Positions 15,804 to 23,731 of a DNA stretch of 27,580 bases are shown here, piece by piece. Both the position numbers and the translations under genes were made by a program. How positions within the stretch are numbered: the first letter of the stretch is position 1; the number at the start of each line of letters is the position of its first letter. Source of the stretch: Bordetella parapertussis (GTDB lineage Bacteria > Pseudomonadota > Gammaproteobacteria > Burkholderiales > Burkholderiaceae_C); NCBI GenBank assembly GCA_945873925.1, contig CAMCES010000023.1, positions 1 to 27,580 on the forward strand, written 5' to 3'. The notes beneath the pieces are model-generated. The model worked only from the letters and a program-made list of their open reading frames with translations. It did not search any database and was not told the DNA's origin.

Positions 15804-16448
15804 ATGAACCTCAAAAAATACATCTTGGCTGGCTTGCTTGTCTGGTTGCCTTTGGCGATCACATTGTGGGTGTTGAGTTGGTTGGTTGGTGCCATGGATG
15901 GTATTTTTGCCAATGTGCTCTCGGGCCTGGGCAGTTTTTTGCCACAGTCGTTCACCGACAGTTTTGGTCATCTGCAAAGCGTGCGCGGTCTTGGCGTGGT
16001 GCTTGTCATTCTGGTGTTGGTGCTCACCGGTGCGTTGGCGTCCAATGTGGTGGGCAATTGGTTGGTCAAACAATGGGATAAGTTGTTCACCCACATACCG
16101 ATTGTCAAATCCATCTACACCAGTGTCAAAAAAGTGTCAGATACTTTGTTCTCCAGCAATGGCAATGCTTTTCGCCGTGCTGTGTTGATCCAATATCCCC
16201 GCGCTGGTGCATGGACCATTGCTTTTCAAACGGGAACACCAACCGGTGAAGTGGCCCACCACCTGGGTGAAGGTTTCATGAGTGTTTATGTGCCCACAAC
16301 ACCCAACCCCACCAGTGGTTTTTTTCTGCTCGTTCCCAGTCAAGATGTCATTGAGCTTGACATGTCAGTAGACGAAGCCCTGACCTATGTGATTTCCATG
16401 GGGGCCGTATCCCCTGGCCAAATCCAAACTGACCAAACACCTCATTGA
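15804..16448 (+). CDS. DUF502 family membrane protein
   Basis: This 214-residue protein has two predicted N-terminal membrane helices (about residues 6-32, AGLLVWLPLAITLWVLSWLV, and 62-86, LGVVLVILVLVLTGALASNV). A conserved soluble part follows: IPIVKSIYTSVKKVSDTLFS, then VLIQYPRAGAWTIAFQTG, and VYVPTTPNPTSGFFLLVPSQDV. These match the DUF502 family of inner-membrane proteins of unknown function. No strong Shine-Dalgarno sequence precedes ATG 15804. It lies between fmdB and aspS and is probably co-transcribed with both. Confidence 0.92.
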   Translation: MNLKKYILAGLLVWLPLAITLWVLSWLVGAMDGIFANVLSGLGSFLPQSFTDSFGHLQSVRGLGVVLVILVLVLTGALASNVVGNWLVKQWDKLFTHIPIVKSIYTSVKKVSDTLFSSNGNAFRRAVLIQYPRAGAWTIAFQTGTPTGEVAHHLGEGFMSVYVPTTPNPTSGFFLLVPSQDVIELDMSVDEALTYVISMGAVSPGQIQTDQTPH

Positions 16449-16510
16449 AGACGGGTGCCAATGCACCAGTGGTCCCATACACCTACAGCAACCAAGAAAG
16501 AGTCAGCACC

Positions 16511-18316
16511 ATGACCATGAGATCACATTACTGCGGTTTGGTTACCGAGGCCATTCAAGGACAACAGGTGACTTTGTGCGGCTGGGTCAATCGTCGCCGT
16601 GACCATGGTGGTGTGATATTTGTGGACTTGCGCGACCGCGAAGGCTATGTGCAGGTGGTTTGCGACCCTGACCGCCCGGAGATGTTCAAACAAGCCGAAG
16701 AGTTGCGCAACGAGTTTTGCATTCAGATCAAAGGTTTGGTGCGTTTGCGTCCGGATGGCACCATCAATGATCAGCTGAAAAGTGGAAAAATTGAGGTGCT
16801 GTGCCATGAACTGCTTGTCTTAAACCCCTCGGTCACACCGCCCTTTCAGCTCGATGATGACCATTTGTCAGAGACCACACGCCTGACACACCGTGTCTTG
16901 GATTTGCGTCGCCCCTACATGCAAAAAAACCTGATGCTGCGCTATAAGGTGGCAATGGCGGTGCGCCGCTTTTTGGATGACAACGGGTTCGTCGACATAG
17001 AAACACCCATGCTTACCAAGAGCACTCCTGAGGGCGCTCGTGACTACCTGGTGCCCAGCCGGGTTCATGACGGCCATTTCTTCGCGCTGCCCCAATCACC
17101 TCAGTTGTTCAAGCAGCTGTTGATGGTGGCTGGCTTTGACCGCTACTACCAAATCACCAAATGTTTTCGTGATGAAGATTTGCGCGCAGACCGTCAGCCT
17201 GAATTCACCCAAATCGATATCGAAACCTCCTTCTTGGGTGAAGAGGAAATCCGCGCCATGTTCCAGCTCATGATCAAGGGCGTGTTCTCGAGCGTGCTCC
17301 ATATCGAATTGGGCGACTTCCCCGTCATGGCTTACTCAGAGGCCATGTATCGTTTTGGTTCGGACAAGCCCGACCTGCGCGTGCAGCTCGAATTCACCGA
17401 GCTCACCGATGTCATGGCCGATGTGGACTTCAAGGTGTTCAGCGCACCCGCCACCACGCCAGGTGGACGGGTGGTTGCTTTGCGGGTACCGCAAGGCGGC
17501 GAGATGAGCCGAGGAGAGATCGATGGCTACACCGAATTTGTGAAGATTTATGGTGCCAAAGGCCTGGCTTGGATCAAGGTCAACGAGGTGGCCAAAGGCC
17601 GCAACGGTTTGCAGTCGCCGATTGTGAAAAACCTGCATGACCAAGCCATCGCCGAAATTTTGCTGCGCTGCGGTGCCCAAGATGGTGACTTGCTGTTTTT
17701 TGGCGCAGACAAAGCCAAGGTGGTGAACGATGCCATCGGTGCCTTGCGCTTGAAAATTGGACACAGTGAATTTGGCAAGAAGCAAGGTTTGCTGGAAAAC
17801 CGCTGGGCCCCTTTGTGGGTGGTGGATTTCCCGATGTTCGAGTATGACGAGGAGGCCAAGCGTTACAACGCGGTTCACCATCCTTTCACCGCCCCAAAAG
17901 ACGGCCACGAAGATTGGATGGTCACCGCGCCTGATAAGTGCATTGCCAAGGGCTATGACATGGTGCTCAATGGGTGGGAAATTGGCGGCGGTTCGGTGCG
18001 AATTCACCGCGCCGATGTGCAGCAAAAGGTATTTGATGCACTCAACATCTCGCCCGAAGAAGCCCAAGTGAAGTTTGGCTTTTTGTTAGACGCCCTGCAA
18101 TATGGTGCGCCTCCCCATGGCGGCTTGGCCTTCGGCCTGGACCGCATAGTGACCCTGATGACCGGTGCCGACTCCATTCGCGATGTGATTGCCTTTCCCA
18201 AGACCCAGCGAGCACAATGTTTATTGACGCAAGCGCCATCTCTGGTGGATGAAAAGCAATTGCGTGAACTGCACATTCGTTTGCGTCATGTGGATGCCCA
18301 AGGGGCCAGCGGCTGA
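16511..18316 (+). CDS. aspS: Aspartyl-tRNA synthetase, probably non-discriminating type
   Basis: This 601-residue class II synthetase charges tRNA with Asp. The order is an N-terminal anticodon-binding OB fold (from VTLCGWVNRRRDHGGVIF), the catalytic core with motif 2 (TKCFRDEDLRADRQPEFTQI), a bacterial GAD insertion (about 290-420), and motif 3 (GGLAFGLDRIVTLM). His32 in RRRDHGG and Gly83 in RPDG match the His31/Gly82 pair reported for the non-discriminating AspRS of Pseudomonas aeruginosa; E. coli has Leu and Lys there. It may therefore also charge tRNA(Asn), with amidation by GatCAB. I chose ATG 16511, which gives normal family length; ATG 16517 is possible. The DUF502 gene ends 62 nt upstream. 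Confidence 0.96.
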   Translation: MTMRSHYCGLVTEAIQGQQVTLCGWVNRRRDHGGVIFVDLRDREGYVQVVCDPDRPEMFKQAEELRNEFCIQIKGLVRLRPDGTINDQLKSGKIEVLCHELLVLNPSVTPPFQLDDDHLSETTRLTHRVLDLRRPYMQKNLMLRYKVAMAVRRFLDDNGFVDIETPMLTKSTPEGARDYLVPSRVHDGHFFALPQSPQLFKQLLMVAGFDRYYQITKCFRDEDLRADRQPEFTQIDIETSFLGEEEIRAMFQLMIKGVFSSVLHIELGDFPVMAYSEAMYRFGSDKPDLRVQLEFTELTDVMADVDFKVFSAPATTPGGRVVALRVPQGGEMSRGEIDGYTEFVKIYGAKGLAWIKVNEVAKGRNGLQSPIVKNLHDQAIAEILLRCGAQDGDLLFFGADKAKVVNDAIGALRLKIGHSEFGKKQGLLENRWAPLWVVDFPMFEYDEEAKRYNAVHHPFTAPKDGHEDWMVTAPDKCIAKGYDMVLNGWEIGGGSVRIHRADVQQKVFDALNISPEEAQVKFGFLLDALQYGAPPHGGLAFGLDRIVTLMTGADSIRDVIAFPKTQRAQCLLTQAPSLVDEKQLRELHIRLRHVDAQGASG

Positions 18317-18471
18317 AACTGAATATACATATAAAAGTACTATTTTTATATGTATTTTTTTATTTTTGTAAATACTTAAATATTTTTTTAAGGGAAATTC
18401 TGATTTGATTTGAATACCAAGAGTCATTTTTGGATCGCCAAAGCAGTACTTTGTGGGAATAACATTCCTGC
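18317..18471 (+). promoter_or_regulatory. Very AT-rich intergenic region with A/T stem-loop, upstream of kinase pair
   Basis: From about 18320 to 18400 the sequence is almost all A and T, in strong contrast to its neighbours. ATACATATAAAA (18325-18336) and TTTTATATGTAT (18344-18355) form a perfect 12-bp inverted repeat with a 7-nt loop, followed by a run of seven T (18355-18361). That resembles a weak terminator for aspS, although the stem is nearly all A-T. A second short repeat, GGAAT-AAC-ATTCC (18456-18468), lies just before the kinase start and covers the only Shine-Dalgarno-like bases (GGGA, 18455-18458). No clear -35/-10 pair was found. Confidence 0.5.
18325..18361 (+). terminator. Possible weak intrinsic terminator after aspS
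   Basis: A perfect 12-bp stem (11 A-T pairs and one C-G pair) with a 7-nt loop is followed directly by seven T, starting 9 nt after the aspS stop. Position and U-run fit an intrinsic terminator. The low stem stability argues against strong termination, so it could instead be a protein-binding palindrome. Confidence 0.4.
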
Positions 18472-20217
18472 ATGAAAACCATTTTGAATTCTATTTTCAG
18501 GCTGCGTTCCGAGATCAGCGAATCGGATAAAAAACGGTTTGTTCAGTTTGCACTGCTGCTGGGTGCAGTGCTGACAGGCTTTCAAGCAATCGATGGCGCC
18601 CATGGCTTGGGCCATGTCTATTTCAGTGGGTTGGTTGCGTTCACACTGCTGCTGGCATTGAGCTTTTTCCCTGTCAGCTTGTCATGGTTGACCCATGGTC
18701 TGCTGGGTGTTTCCTTGCTGTGTGGGTTTGTTTTGGCCATGCAAAGCGGCGGTATTTATTCGCCCACCTTGTTGTGGTTGGCCATCATTCCCAATTTGGC
18801 TTTGTTTGTGCTGAACCAAAAAGCCACTTTGCTGTGGGTGCTGTTCGTGATGTGCATCTTGTTCATCACCGCACAGTTGACCAATCTGTCAGCGGGGACC
18901 AACACCGACTTGACGAGTCACAACCCTGGCATCTGGGCAACATCGCATTTGATCGGTGTGCAATTGTGTGCAATGCTGATTCATTGGCTTCATGACTGGC
19001 AATACCGCCGAAAAAGTCAGCGGGTCGATGCCAGTATCCGGCGCATGAAAGGCGTCAAGCAACATCTCGAAATGACCGAGTCATACAAAGACCGGTTCTT
19101 GGCCAATGTCAGCGAGGATTTGCGAGTTCCCATGAATGCCATTTTGGGCTACAGCGATGTGTTGACTGACAAGGCCAAATACAAACCCGCCTTGACGGAC
19201 ACGGTTGATCACATTCACAGTTCCATCAAACAACTGCTTGAATTGACCAACAGCATTTTGGACCACGGCCAATTGATGCAGGGTAAATTGAAGTTGACCT
19301 TCAAGCCAGTTTCGGTTGAGGCACTCGTGCAAGAGCAATGGGCCAATTGGAATGACAAAGAGGGTGTGCAATTTCAAGTGCAGGCTGACACCGATATGCC
19401 GCAATGGCTTTGGTGCGACCCACAGCGCTTGCGTCAAATCATCCGTATCTTGCTCAGCAATGCAAACAAGTTCACGCACCAAGGGCATGTCAAGCTCGCA
19501 TTCAGCTATCCCAATCAACACTTGAAGATAGATGTCCACGACACCGGCATCGGTATTTCAGAAGAGGTCAAGACACACATCTTTAAACGCTTTGAGCAAG
19601 GCGACGGCCGTCTCGGTCATGAATTTGGGGGTATTGGTTTGGGGCTGCCCAATGCACTGGAATTGACAAGGTTGTTTGGTGGGTCCATGGGTTTTGAAAG
19701 CCATGACAACCAAGGAACCCATTTTTGGGTCGAGTTACCCATCAGCGCCCACCGCTGCGAGACAGACCAAGCAGCAGCCCAGGTCCGGTTCAATGCTGCC
19801 CAAGCATGCCGAATTTTGGTGGTCGACGATCAAGCGGTGAGCATGCTGGTGACGATACAAACACTTCGTCGAATGCTGCCATTTGCCGAACTGGCTTCGG
19901 CCGCCAGCGGGCAAGAGGCAATGGACTATGTTGAGCAAAACTCCGTTGACTTGGTATTGATGGATGTATGGATGCCCGAAATGGATGGACCCAACACTTG
20001 CAGTCACCTTTTGCGAAACCCGACCCAGTTAGCACGACCACCCATGGTGATTGGTCTGACTGCAAGCACACATCCCAAAGACCGACTGCGCTGTTTGGAT
20101 GCAGGCATGCATGACGTGATCATCAAGCCGCTAGACCCACAACATGTTTTCCAAGTGGTTTCGCGCGCTCTGGCAGTACAGCAAAACAGTGGTATTTACT
20201 CGCAAGGGCATGTCTGA
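18472..20217 (+). CDS. Membrane hybrid histidine kinase lacking the phospho-acceptor His (HK1)
   Basis: This 581-residue protein has about six membrane helices (residues 24-180) with the motif SGGI at 92-95, then a short coiled linker. The DHp region follows: FLANVSEDLRVPMNAILGYS. The position of the phospho-accepting His in canonical VSHELRTP is Glu215 (codon GAG, two substitutions from a His codon). The ATP-binding domain looks intact: N box with Asn330 (LLSNANKFTH), G1 DTGIGIS (Asp357), F box IFKRFEQGD, G2 GGIGLGL. A C-terminal receiver domain has the acidic pair VDD, phospho-acceptor Asp498 (LMDVWMPEMDG), the Thr of GLTAS and the Lys of IIKPL. Loss of His should prevent autophosphorylation while ATP binding is kept. 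It overlaps the next kinase gene. Sensed signal and output are unknown. Confidence 0.92.
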   Translation: MKTILNSIFRLRSEISESDKKRFVQFALLLGAVLTGFQAIDGAHGLGHVYFSGLVAFTLLLALSFFPVSLSWLTHGLLGVSLLCGFVLAMQSGGIYSPTLLWLAIIPNLALFVLNQKATLLWVLFVMCILFITAQLTNLSAGTNTDLTSHNPGIWATSHLIGVQLCAMLIHWLHDWQYRRKSQRVDASIRRMKGVKQHLEMTESYKDRFLANVSEDLRVPMNAILGYSDVLTDKAKYKPALTDTVDHIHSSIKQLLELTNSILDHGQLMQGKLKLTFKPVSVEALVQEQWANWNDKEGVQFQVQADTDMPQWLWCDPQRLRQIIRILLSNANKFTHQGHVKLAFSYPNQHLKIDVHDTGIGISEEVKTHIFKRFEQGDGRLGHEFGGIGLGLPNALELTRLFGGSMGFESHDNQGTHFWVELPISAHRCETDQAAAQVRFNAAQACRILVVDDQAVSMLVTIQTLRRMLPFAELASAASGQEAMDYVEQNSVDLVLMDVWMPEMDGPNTCSHLLRNPTQLARPPMVIGLTASTHPKDRLRCLDAGMHDVIIKPLDPQHVFQVVSRALAVQQNSGIYSQGHV

Positions 20218-22057
20218 GATGGGCATTCGGATGACATCAGCGGATTTGGAGTGGTTGGAAAGCAAAGAGGCGGCCGCCTCTGAAGCGAACAGGACCCTGA
20301 CACACTTGACCAATCAAGAGCGAATCCAAATTTTCATGTTCCCATGGGTGATCAGTCTGGTGATCTTTGTCTTGTCCTTGCAGGCCCCAAGCTCGCTGGT
20401 TAAATGGATCGGGTTGTTGGGCAGTACGATGCTCGCCGTTTCGCCGTTGCTGTTCATGACCGGAATGCGAAAACGTCATGTGGTGCATTTGACAGCTACC
20501 GTGTGCTGCTTGTGTGCATGTGCAATCGCTTGGTACAGCGGCGGTATTTTGTCGGCGCAATTGGCTTGGTTGATCTTGTTACCTATGATGCCACTGAGAC
20601 TGGTTTCTATCCGCGCGGGTGTGTTTTGGTTGATGATCAGCCTGGTTATTTTTGCGGTGTTTGGCTGGTTGCATCACCATGGAATTGGCCATGTGGCTGA
20701 CCATGCCTCAGCAGAGTATTTCAATTGGACGATTTGGCAACGGATTTTTTTGGGCCTTTGCATGCTGTCTCTCCCTTGGTATTACACCAACTTGTACAGC
20801 AAGTCGATTGAGTTACTCAAGCATCAAAACAAGCTGATCAGACAGAAGAAACATGAACTTCAGCAGGCTAAGGTCAGCAAGAAAAAATTCATTTCACGCT
20901 TGAGCCATGAAATGCGAACCCCCATGAACGCAATCATTGGGTTTTCGCATTTGTTGCAGTCGCAAACCGACAATGACGAAAGTGTCGCCTCTGTCATCAG
21001 ACACATCGAGTCGACTTCCCAACATTTGCTCGCCCTCATCAATGGCATCATGGACTACAGCTTGCTTTTGGATGGGCGCTTGAAAATCAGCAAAGAGCTG
21101 GTCGATGTCAATGCGTTCATAGCACAAACCACCAAGATGTTTGAGCAACGGGTGAGGAGCATGCAAATCGACTATGCCTGCTTGTTACCCGCCGATCAAC
21201 CCAGCATGGCCATGCTGGACGCGCCAAGGTTGCGTTTGGTGCTGATGTATTTGATTGAACACGCGCTGGAGAGAACATGCCAAGGACATGTGCACTTGAA
21301 AGTGCAGCACAGCAGCAATCATGTGGTGTGTTTGTTGGAATACTCAGGATTGGGTTTGACAGCAGAGGATTTGGCGGTTTTCAACGAGCCCAATTCAACG
21401 TATCGCATCATTGCAACCCAATATGCCGATGCCGCTGCTCGAATGGGTTTGCGCATGGCAACTGCATTGGCACAGATGATGGGAGGTGAATTGTTGGCAT
21501 ACAACCATAGCCATGCTGTGGGTGTGAGTGTGCGTTTGACCCTGCCAGTGCAGTGGCAGTCTTCTCCCTTTCATGCCCTGACAAAGGCAACTCAACCATG
21601 CCTGGATGCTGGTCAAAGTGTCATGCCCAGTTCCTCAGTGATCCATGTCCTGATCGTCGATGACAACCCGGTCAATCGCTTGTTGGTGAACCAAGTCATC
21701 ATGTCTGAATGGCCCCATGCTCAGGTCGTGCAAGCTGAAAATGGCAAAAAGGCACTGGCCGTGTTGGATACCCAAGCTTTTGATATCGTGCTCATGGACA
21801 TGCTGATGCCTGAAATGGATGGCATTGAGGCCACCGGTGTTTTGCGTCATTCGGTAGACCGAATCAATCGCCACGTGCCCATCCTGGGTCTGACTGCCAA
21901 TATCAGCACCGATGACCATATCCGCTGTATCAAAGCGGGCATGAACGATGTCGTCCTCAAGCCATTTGACAAGGAAAAATTAGCCAAACGCGTACACCAA
22001 TTGCTCGAAAGCAATCGTCAGCAAGCCCCGGTCCCTGTGACTGACCCAGCGACATGA
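20210..22057 (+). CDS. Membrane hybrid histidine kinase with degenerate ATP-binding domain (HK2)
   Basis: This protein has about 615 residues. Six predicted membrane helices (about 38-205) carry SGGI at 110-113, as in HK1. The DHp region KFISRLSHEMRTPMNAIIGF is canonical, with His233. The ATP-binding domain is eroded: the N-box Asn is His351 (IEHALERT), the G1 Asp is Tyr378 (EYSGLGLT), no F box is recognisable, and G2 is reduced to RMGLRMATALAQMMGG. The receiver domain is complete: VDD, Asp530 (LMDMLMPEMDG), Thr of GLTAN and Lys of VLKPF. It probably cannot bind ATP and would need phosphorylation in trans. The start is uncertain. ATG 20210 overlaps HK1 by 8 nt; ATG 20219 has AAGGG 10 nt upstream; the frame reaches back to ATG 20144. 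The gene is almost certainly co-translated with HK1. Confidence 0.9.
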   Translation: MSEMGIRMTSADLEWLESKEAAASEANRTLTHLTNQERIQIFMFPWVISLVIFVLSLQAPSSLVKWIGLLGSTMLAVSPLLFMTGMRKRHVVHLTATVCCLCACAIAWYSGGILSAQLAWLILLPMMPLRLVSIRAGVFWLMISLVIFAVFGWLHHHGIGHVADHASAEYFNWTIWQRIFLGLCMLSLPWYYTNLYSKSIELLKHQNKLIRQKKHELQQAKVSKKKFISRLSHEMRTPMNAIIGFSHLLQSQTDNDESVASVIRHIESTSQHLLALINGIMDYSLLLDGRLKISKELVDVNAFIAQTTKMFEQRVRSMQIDYACLLPADQPSMAMLDAPRLRLVLMYLIEHALERTCQGHVHLKVQHSSNHVVCLLEYSGLGLTAEDLAVFNEPNSTYRIIATQYADAAARMGLRMATALAQMMGGELLAYNHSHAVGVSVRLTLPVQWQSSPFHALTKATQPCLDAGQSVMPSSSVIHVLIVDDNPVNRLLVNQVIMSEWPHAQVVQAENGKKALAVLDTQAFDIVLMDMLMPEMDGIEATGVLRHSVDRINRHVPILGLTANISTDDHIRCIKAGMNDVVLKPFDKEKLAKRVHQLLESNRQQAPVPVTDPAT

Positions 22058-22166
22058 TGCGCGCCCCTGGCTTGACCCCGCTGGCGTGAGGAATTTTCTC
22101 TGACCGACAGGGATTCGAAGATGGGCTGTTAGCATCCCATCCTTGATAAAACAGCGCGCTCAATAC
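22058..22166 (+). other. Intergenic region between kinase pair and folE
   Basis: These 109 bases hold a 6-bp inverted repeat, GATGGG (22120-22125) and CCCATC (22136-22141), with a 10-nt loop and no T-run. It could be a weak stem or an operator near the folE start. No clear promoter hexamers or terminator were found. Confidence 0.3.
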
Positions 22167-22868
22167 ATGTCCTCCTCCAATGACGAACAAGGTGTCCCGA
22201 TTTCCGTGAAGATTCGAGAGCGAGTCTTGGCAGCGCGCAAACGGTTTCATGCCAATGACAACATCTCTGAATTTCTGCAGCCCGGTGAACTCGAGGCTTT
22301 GTTAGATGAAGTTGAAGGCAAGATGCGTGGCGTGCTGGACAGTTTGGTCATCGATACCAACAACGACCACAACACCACTGACACCGCCCGTCGCGTGGCC
22401 AAGATGTACTTGCATGAGGTATTTCGCGGCCGCTATGTTCAAGCGCCTTTGATTACCGAATTCCCCAATGCAGAGAAGCTCAATGAATTGATGATTGTGG
22501 GGCCAATCACTGTGCGCAGTGCTTGCAGCCACCACCTTTGCCCTGTCATTGGCAAAATTTGGATCGGTATTTTGCCCAACAAGGCCACCAACGTGATTGG
22601 CTTGTCCAAATATGCGCGCTTGGCCGAGTGGGTGATGGGCCGTCCACAGATTCAAGAAGAAGCAGTGGTTCAGTTGGCTGACTTGATTCAAGCCAAAACC
22701 TGTCCTGACGGTTTGGCTTTGGTGATGGAAGCAACCCACTACTGCATGGCATGGCGGGGCGTCAAAGACATGGACAGCCGGATGATCAACTCGGTCATGC
22801 GCGGTGCTTTTTTGAACGACCCCGATTTGCGTCGCGAGTTCTTGGCTTTGATTCCTCAAAAGCCCTGA
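22167..22868 (+). CDS. folE: GTP cyclohydrolase I
   Basis: This 233-residue enzyme converts GTP to 7,8-dihydroneopterin triphosphate, the first step of tetrahydrofolate synthesis. The zinc-binding and catalytic signature SACSHHLCPVIGKIWIGILP is complete, and the C-terminal THYCMAWRGVKD supplies the last zinc Cys. Other family marks are DTARRVAKMYLHEVFRG and GLSKYARLAEWVMGRPQIQE. I chose ATG 22167, the first ATG of the frame; the frame also runs back to a TTG at 22143. The N-terminal 35 residues are poorly conserved. It is followed after 10 nt by a DUF429 gene. Confidence 0.95.
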   Translation: MSSSNDEQGVPISVKIRERVLAARKRFHANDNISEFLQPGELEALLDEVEGKMRGVLDSLVIDTNNDHNTTDTARRVAKMYLHEVFRGRYVQAPLITEFPNAEKLNELMIVGPITVRSACSHHLCPVIGKIWIGILPNKATNVIGLSKYARLAEWVMGRPQIQEEAVVQLADLIQAKTCPDGLALVMEATHYCMAWRGVKDMDSRMINSVMRGAFLNDPDLRREFLALIPQKP

Positions 22869-22878
22869 GTACTTGTCG

Positions 22879-23709
22879 ATGCAGGCCATGCGTGAGTTGC
22901 TGGGTTGTGATTTCACCAGCAGCCCCTCCAAGCGCAAAGCCATCGTCATGGCTTGGGGAACATGGCAACACAACCGGGTCACATTGGGCCATTTGCAACG
23001 CTGTGAGTCACTCCAAGCTTTCAAGCAAACGCTTTGTACCAAATCTGCTTGGGTTGGCGGTTTCGACCTGCCATTTGGCCTGCCTCGTGAGTTGGTGGAG
23101 CAACTGGGTTGGCCCACCGATTGGCTGTCTTGTATCGCGCATTACGCCTCCTTGTCGCGCGCACAGATCCGTGACGAGTTTGCGGGGTTTTGCAATGCCC
23201 GCCCGGTGGGGGGCAAATTTGCGCACCGCGCCACCGACCTCCATGCGGGCTCGAGCCCATCTATGAAATGGGTCAATCCTCCGGTCGCGTTCATGCTGCA
23301 TGCGGGTCTGCCTTTGCTGCTTGAAGCGGGCGTGTACCTGCCCGGTTTGCATGACGGTGACAGCCAGCGGGTTGCGCTCGAGGCCTACCCGGGGATGTGG
23401 GCCAAACGAGTCTTGGGTAAACGCAGTTACAAAAGTGACACCCCAGCCAAACACACCGCTGATCGCTTGATCGCCCGCAAAGACCTGTTGCATGCCCTGG
23501 TGTGGGGGCATGAGCAACTGCCCGTGCGTTTGAAAATGACCACAGCCCTGCAAGATGCGTTGTTGACAGACGCCAGTGGTGACAGCATTGACGCGGTCTT
23601 GTGCATGTTGCAAGCGGCCAGGGCAGACCAACAGCACCAAGCAGGCCAGCCTTTGTATGGCCTGCCAACCCGCCTAGACCCGCTGGAGGGTTGGATCGTG
23701 GGGGCATGA
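22879..23709 (+). CDS. DUF429 domain protein (predicted RNase H-like fold)
   Basis: This protein of about 276 residues shows the landmarks of DUF429: an early beta strand (KRKAIVMAWGTW), then GGFDLPFGLPRELVEQLGWP, later VALEAYPGMWAKRVLG and the C-terminal acidic DSIDAVLCMLQAARA. The family is predicted to have an RNase H-like nuclease fold, with acidic residues in the FD and DSIDA motifs as candidate metal ligands; I know of no settled function. ATG 22879 and ATG 22888 are both possible starts. It lies 10 nt after folE and is probably transcribed with it. It is convergent with the moeB/thiF gene, with a 45-nt gap. Confidence 0.85.
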   Translation: MQAMRELLGCDFTSSPSKRKAIVMAWGTWQHNRVTLGHLQRCESLQAFKQTLCTKSAWVGGFDLPFGLPRELVEQLGWPTDWLSCIAHYASLSRAQIRDEFAGFCNARPVGGKFAHRATDLHAGSSPSMKWVNPPVAFMLHAGLPLLLEAGVYLPGLHDGDSQRVALEAYPGMWAKRVLGKRSYKSDTPAKHTADRLIARKDLLHALVWGHEQLPVRLKMTTALQDALLTDASGDSIDAVLCMLQAARADQQHQAGQPLYGLPTRLDPLEGWIVGA

Positions 23710-23731
23710 GCGATCAAGGTTGCTCGAGTCA

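Noticed and set aside
16445..16510. Upstream extension of aspS to a TTG overlapping the DUF502 stop
   Set aside because: The added 22 residues do not resemble AspRS, and MTMRSHYCG is the normal family start.
18472..22057. The kinase pair as a mobile or phage-borne insertion
   Set aside because: No transposase, integrase, terminal repeats or target duplication are visible. Only the AT-rich spacer upstream hints at transfer, which is too little.
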